10,000 bases of DNA from Halisarca cf. caerulea (GCA_963170055.1 CAUJGJ010000179.1:692501-702500), one strand, 5' to 3'; positions 1 to 7,595 are shown, counted from the stretch's first letter. Notes: a model not told the origin generated them from the letters alone. Numbers and translations: made by a program.

Positions 1-374
1 TCGTCCGTCTAACAGACTCACAAATTATTGAACAACCCCATTTTGTGTGCCATTTTAACATTGTCACAAGAGTAACTGCTTTGGAACTGGAGTCATGTCT
101 GCCGCACGTAGTACACAGTAAAATGAAATCCCATCATCTGCGGCTCAGTCAAATCAAGAATACTCTACGCGGTCAAATAGAGAACTGTAACCATTCTTTA
201 TGCCAGGGTACCTACTTGCGTCCTAAGATACGTAGTCCGGCGAGCATGGGTCTGGCTACGTCAGAATATCCTAAGATTATTACCATTAACGGGCTCATGC
301 ACTCGGGACAATGGAAAGGGAGTCGAGCTTAAACGATTTCTATTGCTTTGGACTGGTGAATTGACTTTAAGAAA
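1..374 (-). other. probable intron of the leftward gene; no exon seen
   Basis: This stretch lies downstream of the GTAAGT donor at 380-375 on the minus strand. I found no acceptor followed by a convincing open phase-0 exon. An open frame on the plus strand (45-332) has no donor, domain or start context to support it. Confidence 0.3.
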
Positions 375-380
375 ACTTAC

Positions 381-587
381 AAAACTCTTGGTGTGCGTAG
401 TGCTGAGGTTCATAGGCGCTCTCCTTGGCTCTAACAGCGCTTCGTTTGATACTGTTTCGATATATGCATCTTCAGAAAATGAATGTGCGTCGTCCTCCAT
501 TTTCTCTTCTACCACCGGGCTAAGCAGTCCCTTGACGTCAGGGTTCGGTACAGCTCCACTTCCTGACTTGGTGTTTTGTAGCGACAT
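381..587 (-). CDS. first coding exon of an unrecognised divergent gene (partial)
   Basis: On the minus strand an ATG at 587-585 opens 69 codons that end exactly at a perfect donor, GTAAGT (380-375), in phase 0. The peptide starts MSLQNTKSGSGAV and contains an acidic stretch (VVEEKMEDD, then SFSEDAYIE) and a final STTHTKSF. It is hydrophilic, with no signal peptide or membrane segment, so it looks like the disordered N-terminus of an intracellular protein. Its head-to-head position with MRPL12, 183 bp from ATG to ATG, and the clean donor support a real exon. The frame stays open past the donor to a TGA at 263-261, so an unspliced small ORF is the alternative. Further exons must lie in 1-374 or beyond the left edge; I could not identify one. 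Family not recognised. Confidence 0.55.
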
Positions 588-770
588 GCGGCTCGAAGGA
601 TGCAACCTCAGTTACCACGCTACTTTTGCGCTGGGTAAACCTGGTAGAGTCCTCTACTGCTAGCCAAAGAAAAAGGAACAGGCGTCGACTAAACTCCGCT
701 TTCTCCAATAGCCGTTTGGCTTCCCTGTCACGTGGTACAATTGATTATGCAATGAACCTATCTGCTCAAA
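588..770. promoter_or_regulatory. putative bidirectional promoter between the leftward gene and MRPL12
   Basis: The 183 bp between two divergent ATGs contain a CCAAT box (705-709, plus strand) and a CACGTG E-box (729-734, USF/Myc class) in the context GTCACGTGGT. A second CACGTG lies in MRPL12 exon 1 (788-793). A perfect CRE palindrome TGACGTCA (533-540) lies inside the leftward first exon. No TATA box is seen. This motif mix is typical of TATA-less promoters of housekeeping and mitochondrial genes. Binding is inferred from motif matches only. Confidence 0.5.
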
Positions 771-779
771 ATGGCGAAC
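765..779 (+). promoter_or_regulatory. YY1/TISU-like start context of MRPL12
   Basis: The start codon sits in CTCAAAATGGCGAAC, matching the YY1 core AAATGGCG and part of the TISU element (SAASATGGCGGC), which directs scanning-free initiation on very short 5'UTRs. The match is imperfect at -1 and after GCG. Confidence 0.4.
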
Positions 780-1858
780 ATTGCTTGCACGTGTTGGAGG
801 AGGTTTCCGAAGCGAGCTGTTCTTTCCTCCAGAGTAATGCTGCTATCCTCGAGGTAAACTAGATTGGCGTCAACAGTATGTTTTGTACCTAAACCTTGTG
901 CACTAAGAGCCGTAGTTGAAGCCCTAAAGGCTGTGGATACTCGTATCTCTCGTTAAGCATTGTGATCTGGTTATGTACCTACTGAACACTCCACCTATCC
1001 ATCCATCCATCCATCCAACTATCTACATGATGAATTGTCTATCAATCTCCCAACCCACATACCTACCTATGGACTTACAGACTATCATCCTCATTTCATA
1101 ATAGTGCTACCCCGTTAGCCCGGTGCTAGTGAGTGGTCTGGTATAGCCAACCCATTCCTGCATGCCTCCATCAGTCCCCAAAATGGCCGAGCATGAATGG
1201 GTTTGCTATGTTAGACTAATCTGTGACAATTGTGTACCTACTTAGCATATCCTTCTCCTTCTTTGCTTGCATTTCCTGTGCATCACCTTCGGTGGGGTGA
1301 CGTGCTTCCCTCCAAGTGCACAACTTTTACCGTTATTCAATTGTTTCAATTGACAGCAATCTCTCCACCTATCTCTGCACTACAGTACTGTACATCTACA
1401 TAGTTGTAGTGGTACTTATGTCAGTACTGTATAGTACTGTAGTACTGTATAGTACTGTATAGTACTGTATGACAGTACTGTACATCTACGTAGTTGTAGT
1501 GGTACTTATGTCAGTACTGTATAGTACTGTATAGTACTGTATAGTACTGTATGGCAGTACTGTACATCTACGTAGTTACATCAAGCATACAATTATGTGT
1601 GTGACACATTTGCTTAACTGATTGTATACGCGTAGTTTGTGATCCATCTTCCATTACAGGCAGCATCGGTCCAGAAGGCTACACCTGTGCAGTCCTGTGT
1701 GGAGTGAGGTGGACCCCATCCCTGTGCCCACACCTGACGATGCACCAAAGGAATATTCTGAAAAGATAAGGAAAATTGTGGATGATATTGCAAACTTGAC
1801 GTTAAAGGAGACTGCTGATCTTAATGAGCTGTTAAAGGTGTGTGTGTGTGTGTGTATG

Positions 1859-1899
<41 letters not shown>

Positions 1900-1900
1900 T

Positions 1901-1940
<40 letters not shown>

Positions 1941-2020
1941 TGTGTGTATGTGTGTGTGTATGTGCGTGTGTGTGTGTTTGTGTGTGTGTTTGTGTGTGTG
2001 TATGTGTGTGTGTATGTGCG

Positions 2021-2067
<47 letters not shown>

Positions 2068-4446
2068 ATATTGTATGTGTATATATGTTCTTCAATTTTT
2101 AAGTATCTAAAAGCACTTCCACTTTCAGTGTATGCCTATTGTGTTTCATTGTTTCATTTTCTGCATGTTTTCTTTAACAGAAAACGCTAAACATCTCCGA
2201 TATTCCCGCCATGATGCCGGCGATGGCAGTACAGAGTGGCCAGCAACAGGTGTGTATGTGTACATGTGGTATGCACTGTACGCACTTGTGGATGTGTACT
2301 GTACCGTGTGTGTGTGTGTGTGTGTGTCAAGCTGCTTGATTCCCAGCAAAACTTGTTTGTTTGCATACGCATGCTTGGCAAGTTGTGGTAGTGTAATCTT
2401 ACTCACGTATGATAATCATAATAATAATAATTAATCACGTATGATATATAATTATAATAATATTTAATGTTCGCGAATATTTCCCGATTTAGGGTAACCC
2501 ATACCTTGGTTTGTCACACCAAATCTTGTCCCCCCTAAAAGTTGTCCGGCGTGGGCGCTTATCGAATACAAACTCTATACCGTTGGAGGGTTAGGGTTCG
2601 GGTTGGGTTAGGGTTTAGTATTGATAACACAGTGGGGGAACAACTTACGGCAGGGGACCATTCACGGCATTACAGACTGACTGCTCTGACATGAATAGAA
2701 TTAGAGCATGTGCTGATGTGGTGCTATTCTGTGTATTGTAAATAGCTATAAACGGGCATTATGTGCACTAGCGTAGATGAATGTACGTATATACAATGCT
2801 GCAGTTAGAAATTTCATCAGTGGGGAGGGAGCGAATATAGGTATCAGGGAGGGAAGGGGAGGGGGAACCATGGCAAGCTCGGGTCCACAGGTGAAAAGAA
2901 TTACCCAAGGGGGAGATGGGGAAATGCCCTCCCACCCCTATAGCCTTCAACTATTGTCTCATTCGGCTTGTTGTGATGAATATTAATTGTTTCTTACCTT
3001 TGCAGGAAGCTGAAGAGAAGAAAGAAGAGAAGACTGAATTTACTGTAAAACTCACCCGATATGCTGATGACAGTAAAATAAAGGTCATCAAGGAAGTGAA
3101 AAACTTAGTAGAAGGACTGAACTTAGTACAAGTGAGTCAACGGTGTGGTACGTACTTGTCGGGATGTGCACAGCCCCTAGTCTCGCGAGCCAGCAGGTCT
3201 TCGTAAGAAGGAATAGCGGCGGTTAGGGGCTGGCTGATGAGACTGCAGAGCCCCTGGCTTATGACAGATGTACGTACATGCATTTCTGCAGTAGAACCTC
3301 ACAAATACGACCACCCTTGGGACCGTTGTAAGTGGTCTTAATTTTGAGTGGTCTTATTTCTGAAAGTACTGTCCAGAATAGCATGGCACATCCAGAAGTC
3401 ATTCTGTAGACACAGGATGCACATAAGGCAATAAAACTGTAGAAAAATTGTACCATCACACCTCTTTCATTGTTACTCCATTACCATGTTAAAAAAGTGA
3501 CCCTACGTTTACCATCTCTTTCTACTGATGTCGTCATTTCAGAGCCTAAGTCCACAAAATACAGCAGTATCCACAAATAAGTGGTCTTAATTGTGAGGTT
3601 TTGACATCCAGAAGAAAAAATGTGGTCTTTATTCTGAAACTAATTTCCATGTAAAACTATAGGAATAATTCCGGACTGCAACAAAGTGGTCTTAATTCTG
3701 AGGTGGTCTTATTGCGAGGTTCTACTGTACTTCCTCATGTACTAGTACAGTGACTTTTACAGTCACAGTGCCGTGAATGGAGGTTTATGTGTGGGTGTAT
3801 GGCAACACCCACCCAACCAACCCCCAGCCTGTGATGTACATACTGTACATGCATATATGCACACTACCTTCTGTGTCCTTTTTAAGTAGTGGCTTGAAGG
3901 TGTGATTCAATGTATATAAGATGTGCTGTACTTGGGCCCCTGTTGAATATCTACATGTCCTCAGAATGTTATCAAAGCTCAGTTTATACCCATGGTACAT
4001 GTCGGGGGGTATTGCGCAATTGGGAGTGGGTACATCTTTGTGTGTTTTATGTATGTATATGTATGTATAGGTATTATGCTGTGTATGTATGTGTATGTGT
4101 ATGTTGGTGTGTATGTATATGTGTATGTATATGTATGTATGTGTGTGTATGTATGTGTATGTATGTGTATGTATGTGTATGTATATGTGTATGTATGTGT
4201 ATGTATGTGTATGTGTATGTATGTGTATGTATGTGTATGTATGTGCATGTATGTGTATGTATGTGCATGTATGTGTATGTATGTGTATGTATGTGTGATG
4301 TTTTATGTATGGATCCACTCACACCACAGGCCAAGAAGTTGGTAGAGGGTGTACCGCAAGTTATAAAGAAAGATGTGAATAAAGAAGAAGCAGAGAAGCT
4401 GAGAAGTGCTCTAGAAGCTGCTGGAGGAGTCGTGGAATTTGAATAG
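771..4446 (+). CDS. MRPL12: mitochondrial ribosomal protein bL12m (MRPL12), five exons
   Basis: bL12m forms the flexible stalk of the mitochondrial large ribosomal subunit and recruits translation factors; in mammals it also binds mitochondrial RNA polymerase (family knowledge). Exons are 771-853, 1660-1837, 2181-2249, 3006-3131 and 4330-4446, with introns of 806, 343, 756 and 1198 bp, all GT-AG. They join in phase into 190 residues; human MRPL12 is about 198. Residues 1-40 are Arg/Ser-rich and almost acid-free (WRRFPKR, SSRQHRSRR), as expected of a mitochondrial presequence. Residues 55-90 (DAPKEY, LTLKETADLNELLKKTL) are the L7/L12 N-terminal dimerisation region. Residues 97-119 form a Met/Gln/Ala then Lys/Glu-rich hinge. 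Residues 120-190 are the C-terminal L7/L12 domain (IKVIKEVKNLVEGLNLVQAK, ending EAAGGVVEFE). The start at 771 is the only one nearby whose phase fits exon 2, where an in-frame TGA at 1640-1642 rules out an internal start. The overall identification is firm; exon 1 is slightly less sure than exons 2-5. Confidence 0.95.
997..1016. repeat. (ATCC)5 microsatellite in MRPL12 intron 1
   Basis: Five uninterrupted ATCC units, followed by looser ATCT/ACCT-rich sequence up to about 1090. Confidence 0.9.
1142..1210. repeat. imperfect inverted repeat in MRPL12 intron 1
   Basis: Arm 1142-1161 pairs with arm 1191-1210 at 17 of 20 positions across a 29 bp spacer, with weaker pairing just outside (GGTCTGG against TTAGACTAA). 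It could be a worn foldback element. Confidence 0.65.
1382..1577. repeat. nested palindromic minisatellite in MRPL12 intron 1
   Basis: A higher-order unit starting (A/G)CAGTACTGTACATCTACRTAG recurs at 1382, 1472 and 1554 (spacings 90 and 82 bp). Within each unit lies a tandem run of the 10-mer AGTACTGTAT. The 10-mer contains AGTACT, and its junctions form CAGTACTG, both self-complementary, so the tract can fold on either strand. Confidence 0.85.
1838..2065. repeat. (TG)n microsatellite at the 5' end of MRPL12 intron 2
   Basis: About 228 bp of TG dinucleotides with scattered TTTG, TATG and TGCG interruptions. It begins directly at the splice donor (AAG|gtgtgtgtg). In the transcript it gives a UG-repeat. 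Confidence 0.97.
2306..2327. repeat. (GT)11 microsatellite in MRPL12 intron 3
   Basis: Eleven uninterrupted GT units, about 55 bp after the exon 3 donor, which is itself GTGTGTATG. Confidence 0.95.
2403..2466. repeat. AT-rich patch with a 12 bp direct repeat
   Basis: TCACGTATGATA occurs at 2403-2414 and 2435-2446, separated and followed by ATAATAATAATT-type sequence. It lies in MRPL12 intron 3. Confidence 0.75.
2588..2619. repeat. interstitial telomere-like repeat
   Basis: About five degenerate units of GGGTTA/GGGTTC/GGGTT/GGGTTTA, close to the metazoan telomere repeat TTAGGG, inside MRPL12 intron 3. Confidence 0.7.
2847..2865 (+). other. G-quadruplex motif in MRPL12 intron 3
   Basis: GGGAGGGAAGGGGAGGGGG has four G-runs separated by loops of 1-2 bases, on the RNA-like strand, and so fits the canonical G4 pattern. 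A further GGGGAGGG is at 2822-2829. Confidence 0.7.
3178..3244. mobile_element. tiny palindromic MITE, copy 1
   Basis: It opens with TAGTCTCGCGAGCCAG (3178-3193) and closes with GGCTGGCTGATGAGACT (3228-3244), an inverted match with a 3 bp internal difference. The total is 67 bp with no coding capacity. It lies about 50 bp after the exon 4 donor of MRPL12. A second element with the same ends is at 5849-5908. Confidence 0.6.
3289..3727. mobile_element. 439 bp MITE, pogo/Tigger-like ends, copy A
   Basis: The ends are CAGTAGAACCTC and GAGGTTCTACTG; the inverted match extends to about 26 bp (ACAAATACGACCACC against GCAATAAGACCACC). The right end is followed by TA, as expected for Tc1/mariner-pogo insertion; the left flank is TG, probably a mutated TA. 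Inside the ends lies a direct subterminal repeat (3330-3359 and 3685-3714), and the 9-mer GTGGTCTTA or a one-base variant occurs six times in one orientation. No transposase frame is present. It sits in MRPL12 intron 4. Confidence 0.8.
4051..4297. repeat. (TATG/TG)n tract before the last MRPL12 exon
   Basis: Nearly continuous TATG, TGTG and TGCA units end 32 bp before the exon 5 start. The alternating purine-pyrimidine tract is rich in UG in the transcript. The acceptor itself (ACTCACACCACAG) follows after a short non-repeat stretch. Confidence 0.95.
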
Positions 4447-4800
4447 TGTACACTCACGTGGTCCGATGTGTTATGGCGATCGGTCACTACAACACAGCTC
4501 TCCATTATGCATGTACTGTATATGTACTTATGTGTTGTTAAGCTATAGTGTATTTTATATCTATCATATTTGTTGTCCATTGGAAAAGGCTCGATGTTAC
4601 CTACCTATGTGTTAACGGTATGTGTATTGGTGAATAGCTATGTAGTATATACTATATTTCACAGAGTATAAATTACACCATGGTTTTGAACAGCATTATC
4701 ATTTCATCAGCCATAGTGAACTATTCGGTGCATAAGTTGCACCTCAGTTTTTGCCAGTATAATTTAGACATCAAAACTGTGACTTATACCCAATAAAATA
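4447..4800 (+). other. MRPL12 3' untranslated region
   Basis: This is non-coding sequence after the TAG at 4444-4446. No AATAAA occurs before 4792; a weaker TATAAA variant is at 4669-4674. The true 3' end is probably just after the two AATAAA hexamers below. Confidence 0.6.
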
Positions 4801-4807
4801 CAATAAA
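4792..4807 (+). terminator. two AATAAA poly(A) signals for MRPL12
   Basis: AATAAA occurs at 4792-4797 and 4802-4807, about 350 bp after the stop codon. The second corresponds to the MITE end sequence CAATAAGACC with G changed to A, so it appears derived from transposon copy B. Confidence 0.5.
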
Positions 4808-5231
4808 ACCACATCAAAATTAAGACCACTTTGTCGCAGTCCAGAATTTCTCCTATACTTTTGCATGGAGATTAGTTTCAGAATAATTAAAGGCCATATT
4901 TTTTCCTCTGGATGTCAAAACCTCATAATTAAGACCACTTATTTGTGGATACTGCTGTATTCTGTAGACATTAAGTTCTGAAATGACCGCATCAGTAGAA
5001 AGAGATGGTAAACTTGGGGTCACATTTTATCATCATAATGGAGTACCAATAAAGGATGTGTGATGGTACAATTTTTCTTCAGTTTTATTGCCTTATGTGC
5101 ATCCTGTGTCTACGGAATGACTTGCGGATGTGCCATGCTATTCTGGACAGTGCTTTCAGAAATAAGACCACCTCAAAATTAAGACCACTTACAACGGTCC
5201 CAAGGGTGGTCGTATTTGTGAGGTTCTACTG
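4801..5231. mobile_element. MITE copy B, inverted relative to copy A
   Basis: The reverse complement of 4801-5231 matches copy A along its whole length, by eye around 90% with small indels. It ends GAGGTTCTACTG followed by TA (5232-5233). The opposite terminal 12-13 bp before 4801 are too diverged or lost to see. Open frames in both copies are shadows of the repeat and show no protein family. Confidence 0.8.
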
Positions 5232-5238
5232 TATTATG

Positions 5239-5262
5239 TAGTGGAACCTGTGAGGCCACCCA
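5239..5262. mobile_element. possible pogo-like terminal sequence
   Basis: AGTGGAACCTGTGAGGCCACCC resembles the CAGTNGAACCTC type of transposon end. No matching opposite end is seen nearby, so this is at best a solo or eroded end. Confidence 0.3.
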
Positions 5263-5371
5263 GCCATGGCAACCATTGTATAGTGGCTAGTGCTGTTGTG
5301 AACAGGTGGGTGCACATCTTCAAAATGGCCACTATATAGACAGCTGCGGGATCCAGTGTAATTTCAATGTA

Positions 5372-5519
5372 CAGTCAAACTCTGATAAAATAGTAAGTAC
5401 CTGGGTTAGTGAGTACTCCTGGATAGTGAGTATTCAGTCATTGTTCTCTCCCTACCTCATGCATGCAACACCATCGCAAGCACCTTGGACAGTGAGTACC
5501 TACGTCTGATGGTGAGTTT
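5372..5519. mobile_element. possible pogo-like fragment with TAGTGAGTA repeats
   Basis: After a TA (5370-5371) the sequence runs CAGTCAAACTCTGATAAAAT, followed by spaced copies of TAGTRAGTA (5391, 5407, 5424) and then CAGTGAGTAC (5490) and TGGTGAGTTT (5510). This is a transposon-end style start with internal short repeats; the far end was not found. Confidence 0.35.
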
Positions 5520-5848
5520 ATTATATACCATAGATACTAGAATCTATATTATACCTATTATGCCTTCCCTTGAGGGTACTTCCTATCCAAGTTCTATATA
5601 CTGTAATACAGACAATGTTGGGCAATGTGCATGTACAAGCAGTGGCCATGGGTCATTCGCAAGTCAGGGCCATATAGGCAAGCTTCTGTCTGGGAGGATG
5701 CTTTTCAAAGTAAGATGGACATGGGTCTATTATGTAACAAAACATGCTGGATAACAGAATTTGCCCATCATGTTTTGGTTTCAAATCTTCTGGATCTTTG
5801 TGCATTTCTGCCATCAGTTTGCATGCTTTAGAAAACAAATGAATTAAT

Positions 5849-5908
5849 TAGTCTTGCGCGCCAGCCCCCATGTCGCACAAGTGCGGGAAGGTCTGGTACG
5901 CGGGACTA
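5849..5908. mobile_element. tiny palindromic MITE, copy 2
   Basis: The 60 bp element has TAGTCTTGCGCGCCAG (5849-5864) facing CTGGTACGCGGGACTA (5893-5908), an inverted match at 12 of 16 positions. The middle contains its own palindrome, CGCACAAGTGCG. The ends match copy 1 at 3178-3244. Confidence 0.6.
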
Positions 5909-6099
5909 TGAATCGATGTACCGTACAGAACACCTGATCGAGTGGATCACTTCATGCAAAATTTTATAATTCCAAACAAGCTAGTATGCTGAATGCAGGA
6001 ACTACTTCAGACAATTGTTCTAGTATATCCAACTTGTTTTTGAATGACAAACCAACAGGTTTTCTTTTCGCTGAAGGACAAACCGCCATTTTGCAATTA

Positions 6100-6184
6100 A
6101 AAATGGGGATTTACATACTAAACCACCGAGCCAGATAAACCGAGCCTCCGGATAACTGAGGTTCGGATATGCGAGGGTCCACTG
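6100..6184 (-). mobile_element. pogo/Tigger-like transposon end fragment
   Basis: On the minus strand the sequence starting at 6184 reads CAGTGGACCCTCGCATATCC and continues with GAACCTCAGTTATCCGG and GGCTCGGTTTATC. That is the usual form of Tigger-class ends. No partner end is visible in the window; the left limit given is approximate. Confidence 0.5.
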
Positions 6185-6606
6185 CATGTGTAATAGACAA
6201 TGTTGGGCCACATGCGTGCATGTGCGAAGGAGATCGAATCGTGCACCATGCAACTGTTCACTGCAATATAGAACTCAGCATATAATACAAAACTATGACA
6301 GAAAGTGTACAAAGACAAACTTGTGCCTATAAGTACAGTATCCTACAATATAGATACTACATAAAACTATGGCTACAGTATTACAAAAGTATAGTAGTAA
6401 AGTAAAACTAGTCCCTTCCATTGTAATACAAAGAAGTTCACACCATTATTCATGCGAGGTCTATGTACGTATGCTGAATTCAAACTATGTCTATACCTAC
6501 TCGCTACTGCCACAAGTGAAGACCACAGCGTTCACAAAACCACATTAACTAGCACCGAATGTGCTTCTAATACAATTCTGAATCAGTATTTGCTTCCACT
6601 TCAGGT

Positions 6607-6782
6607 CTACACTTGGGCCTCAGTGGGGTTGGGGAGGGGCGTCTCCTCCTGCGACTCGACTACGTCGATGTTAAACTCATCCAGATGCTCACGGATGACG
6701 GGTAGAGGACGGTTGCAAGCAATACACAACTTGCCTTTTTCCTTGGTTTCAAAATCCGAGAGCCTCTCTTGAGGGATAATCT
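6607..6782 (-). CDS. terminal exon of an unrecognised gene, CxxC-containing C-terminus
   Basis: Read on the minus strand, an acceptor (TTCTATTACTTTAG, ending 6783) opens a frame that runs to a TAG at 6609-6607, giving 57 residues. It starts at phase 1, which completes the G left by the donor at 7596. The peptide is charged and well ordered in composition (IIPQERLSDFETKEKGKL), with CIACNRPLPVIREHLDEF in the middle and an acidic, Pro-rich tail ending PTEAQV. The single CxxC could be half of a zinc site, but no second pair follows. Codon use and composition look protein-coding. I do not recognise the family. Confidence 0.6.
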
Positions 6783-6815
6783 CTAAAGTAATAGAAGATT
6801 CAAACATAAATTTCG

Positions 6816-6852
6816 TACACACATACATACATACATACAGTACATACATACA
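6816..6852. repeat. (CATA)n microsatellite
   Basis: About eight CATA units broken by two CAGTA interruptions, in the intron just upstream (minus strand) of the terminal exon acceptor. In that transcript it reads UAUG/UGUG. Confidence 0.9.
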
Positions 6853-6980
6853 GTATATCTTACTAGCTTTCAGTATAGTTCAAAATCAGTAATAATACTA
6901 TTTCCCAATGTAGTTCTATTATAAAGAGGAGTCTGTGTAGCAAAACAATGCATTAGTATGTATTGCATGCATGGGTGATG

Positions 6981-7045
6981 CAGGGCTTCTTCAGGAAATG
7001 TGGCAAGGGGGGGGGGAATTTAGCCATGAAAGGAATGCGGGGGGC
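6981..7045. repeat. G-rich repeat fragment with a G10 run
   Basis: CAGGGCTTCTTCAGG is followed by a run of ten G (7007-7016) and later GCGGGGGGC. It resembles two other fragments in the window that pair CAGGGTTTCT-like ends with G/C-rich tracts (minus strand near 7547 and 8938). Confidence 0.4.
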
Positions 7046-7352
7046 AAGTCTAAAACATTATAGAATATAGCAAAATATGCAGTCATGCTGCAATACAGAG
7101 CCATCCATGTATATTATCTATGATGGACAGTCATGTATAGCATCTACTGTATTGTATCTATGTAACAGGTTTATTCTTTCTGGATGATGATCAAGCATGG
7201 GCCAATAACAAATGTTCAACTAAGAAAAGGAAGGAGGCATACGTGTACGTATGTGGCATCCTAGATGTCTGTAAAACACATGCAGTGCAGTGATGTAAGG
7301 AGGTGCAGATGTGTACGTATGTGGTATAGTAGGGGTATATAACTAGGGGGGT

Positions 7353-7374
7353 CTGGGGGTATGCGCTCCCCCAG
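7353..7374. repeat. GC-rich hairpin in a G-rich repeat
   Basis: CTGGGGG (7353-7359) and CCCCCAG (7368-7374) form a 7 bp perfect stem around an 8 base loop, preceded by AGGGGGGT. From memory, very similar CTGGGGGCATGCTCCCCCAG motifs recur as dispersed repeats in marine invertebrate genomes. Confidence 0.55.
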
Positions 7375-7595
7375 GGAAACTTTGAGTTTTTAGGTTACAT
7401 AAGGTGGTACGTATCTGAGGCCATTTTGGACCATTCAAGGTTGATTTTGACACTCAAGTAGGGCCTCTATAGTAATTTGTACTATTATACAGTTTGATTT
7501 TTTTGGGGTGGAAGCTTCCCTCCCTCCCCATTGGATAGAACCCTGAATGGTTAAGACATTGGCACTCTGGCTGTATGGCAGATAAGTGCACTCAC

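Larger units (their letters stand above)
5232..6606. other. intergenic spacer without genes
   Basis: Apart from the transposon fragments listed separately I see no exon with coherent splice sites or protein family here. The 3' part (about 6185-6606) is probably the 3' flank and UTR of the minus-strand gene ending at 6607; it has no canonical AATAAA on the minus strand, only AATAAT near 6447. Confidence 0.4.

Noticed and set aside
626..862. 78-codon plus frame overlapping MRPL12 exon 1
   Set aside because: Spliced to exon 2 in this frame it meets a TGA within about 16 codons. It is a shadow of the true frame from 771.
1382..1577. Possible CRISPR-like array
   Set aside because: Units are contiguous tandem repeats without unique spacers, inside a eukaryotic intron.
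1697..2190. Open frames of Cys/Val or Thr/His repeats on both strands
   Set aside because: They are translations of the (TG)n microsatellite. Only the part up to 1837 is the real MRPL12 exon.
3259..3459. 66-codon minus frame, with a similar 61-codon plus frame at 5056-5241
   Set aside because: Both are the same reading of the two MITE copies. The similarity reflects the repeat, and the frames resemble no transposase.
3785..4318. Long open frames of Thr/His/Ile/Tyr repeats over the TATG tract
   Set aside because: Low-complexity translation of a microsatellite with no domain; only the plus frame from 4330 is coding.
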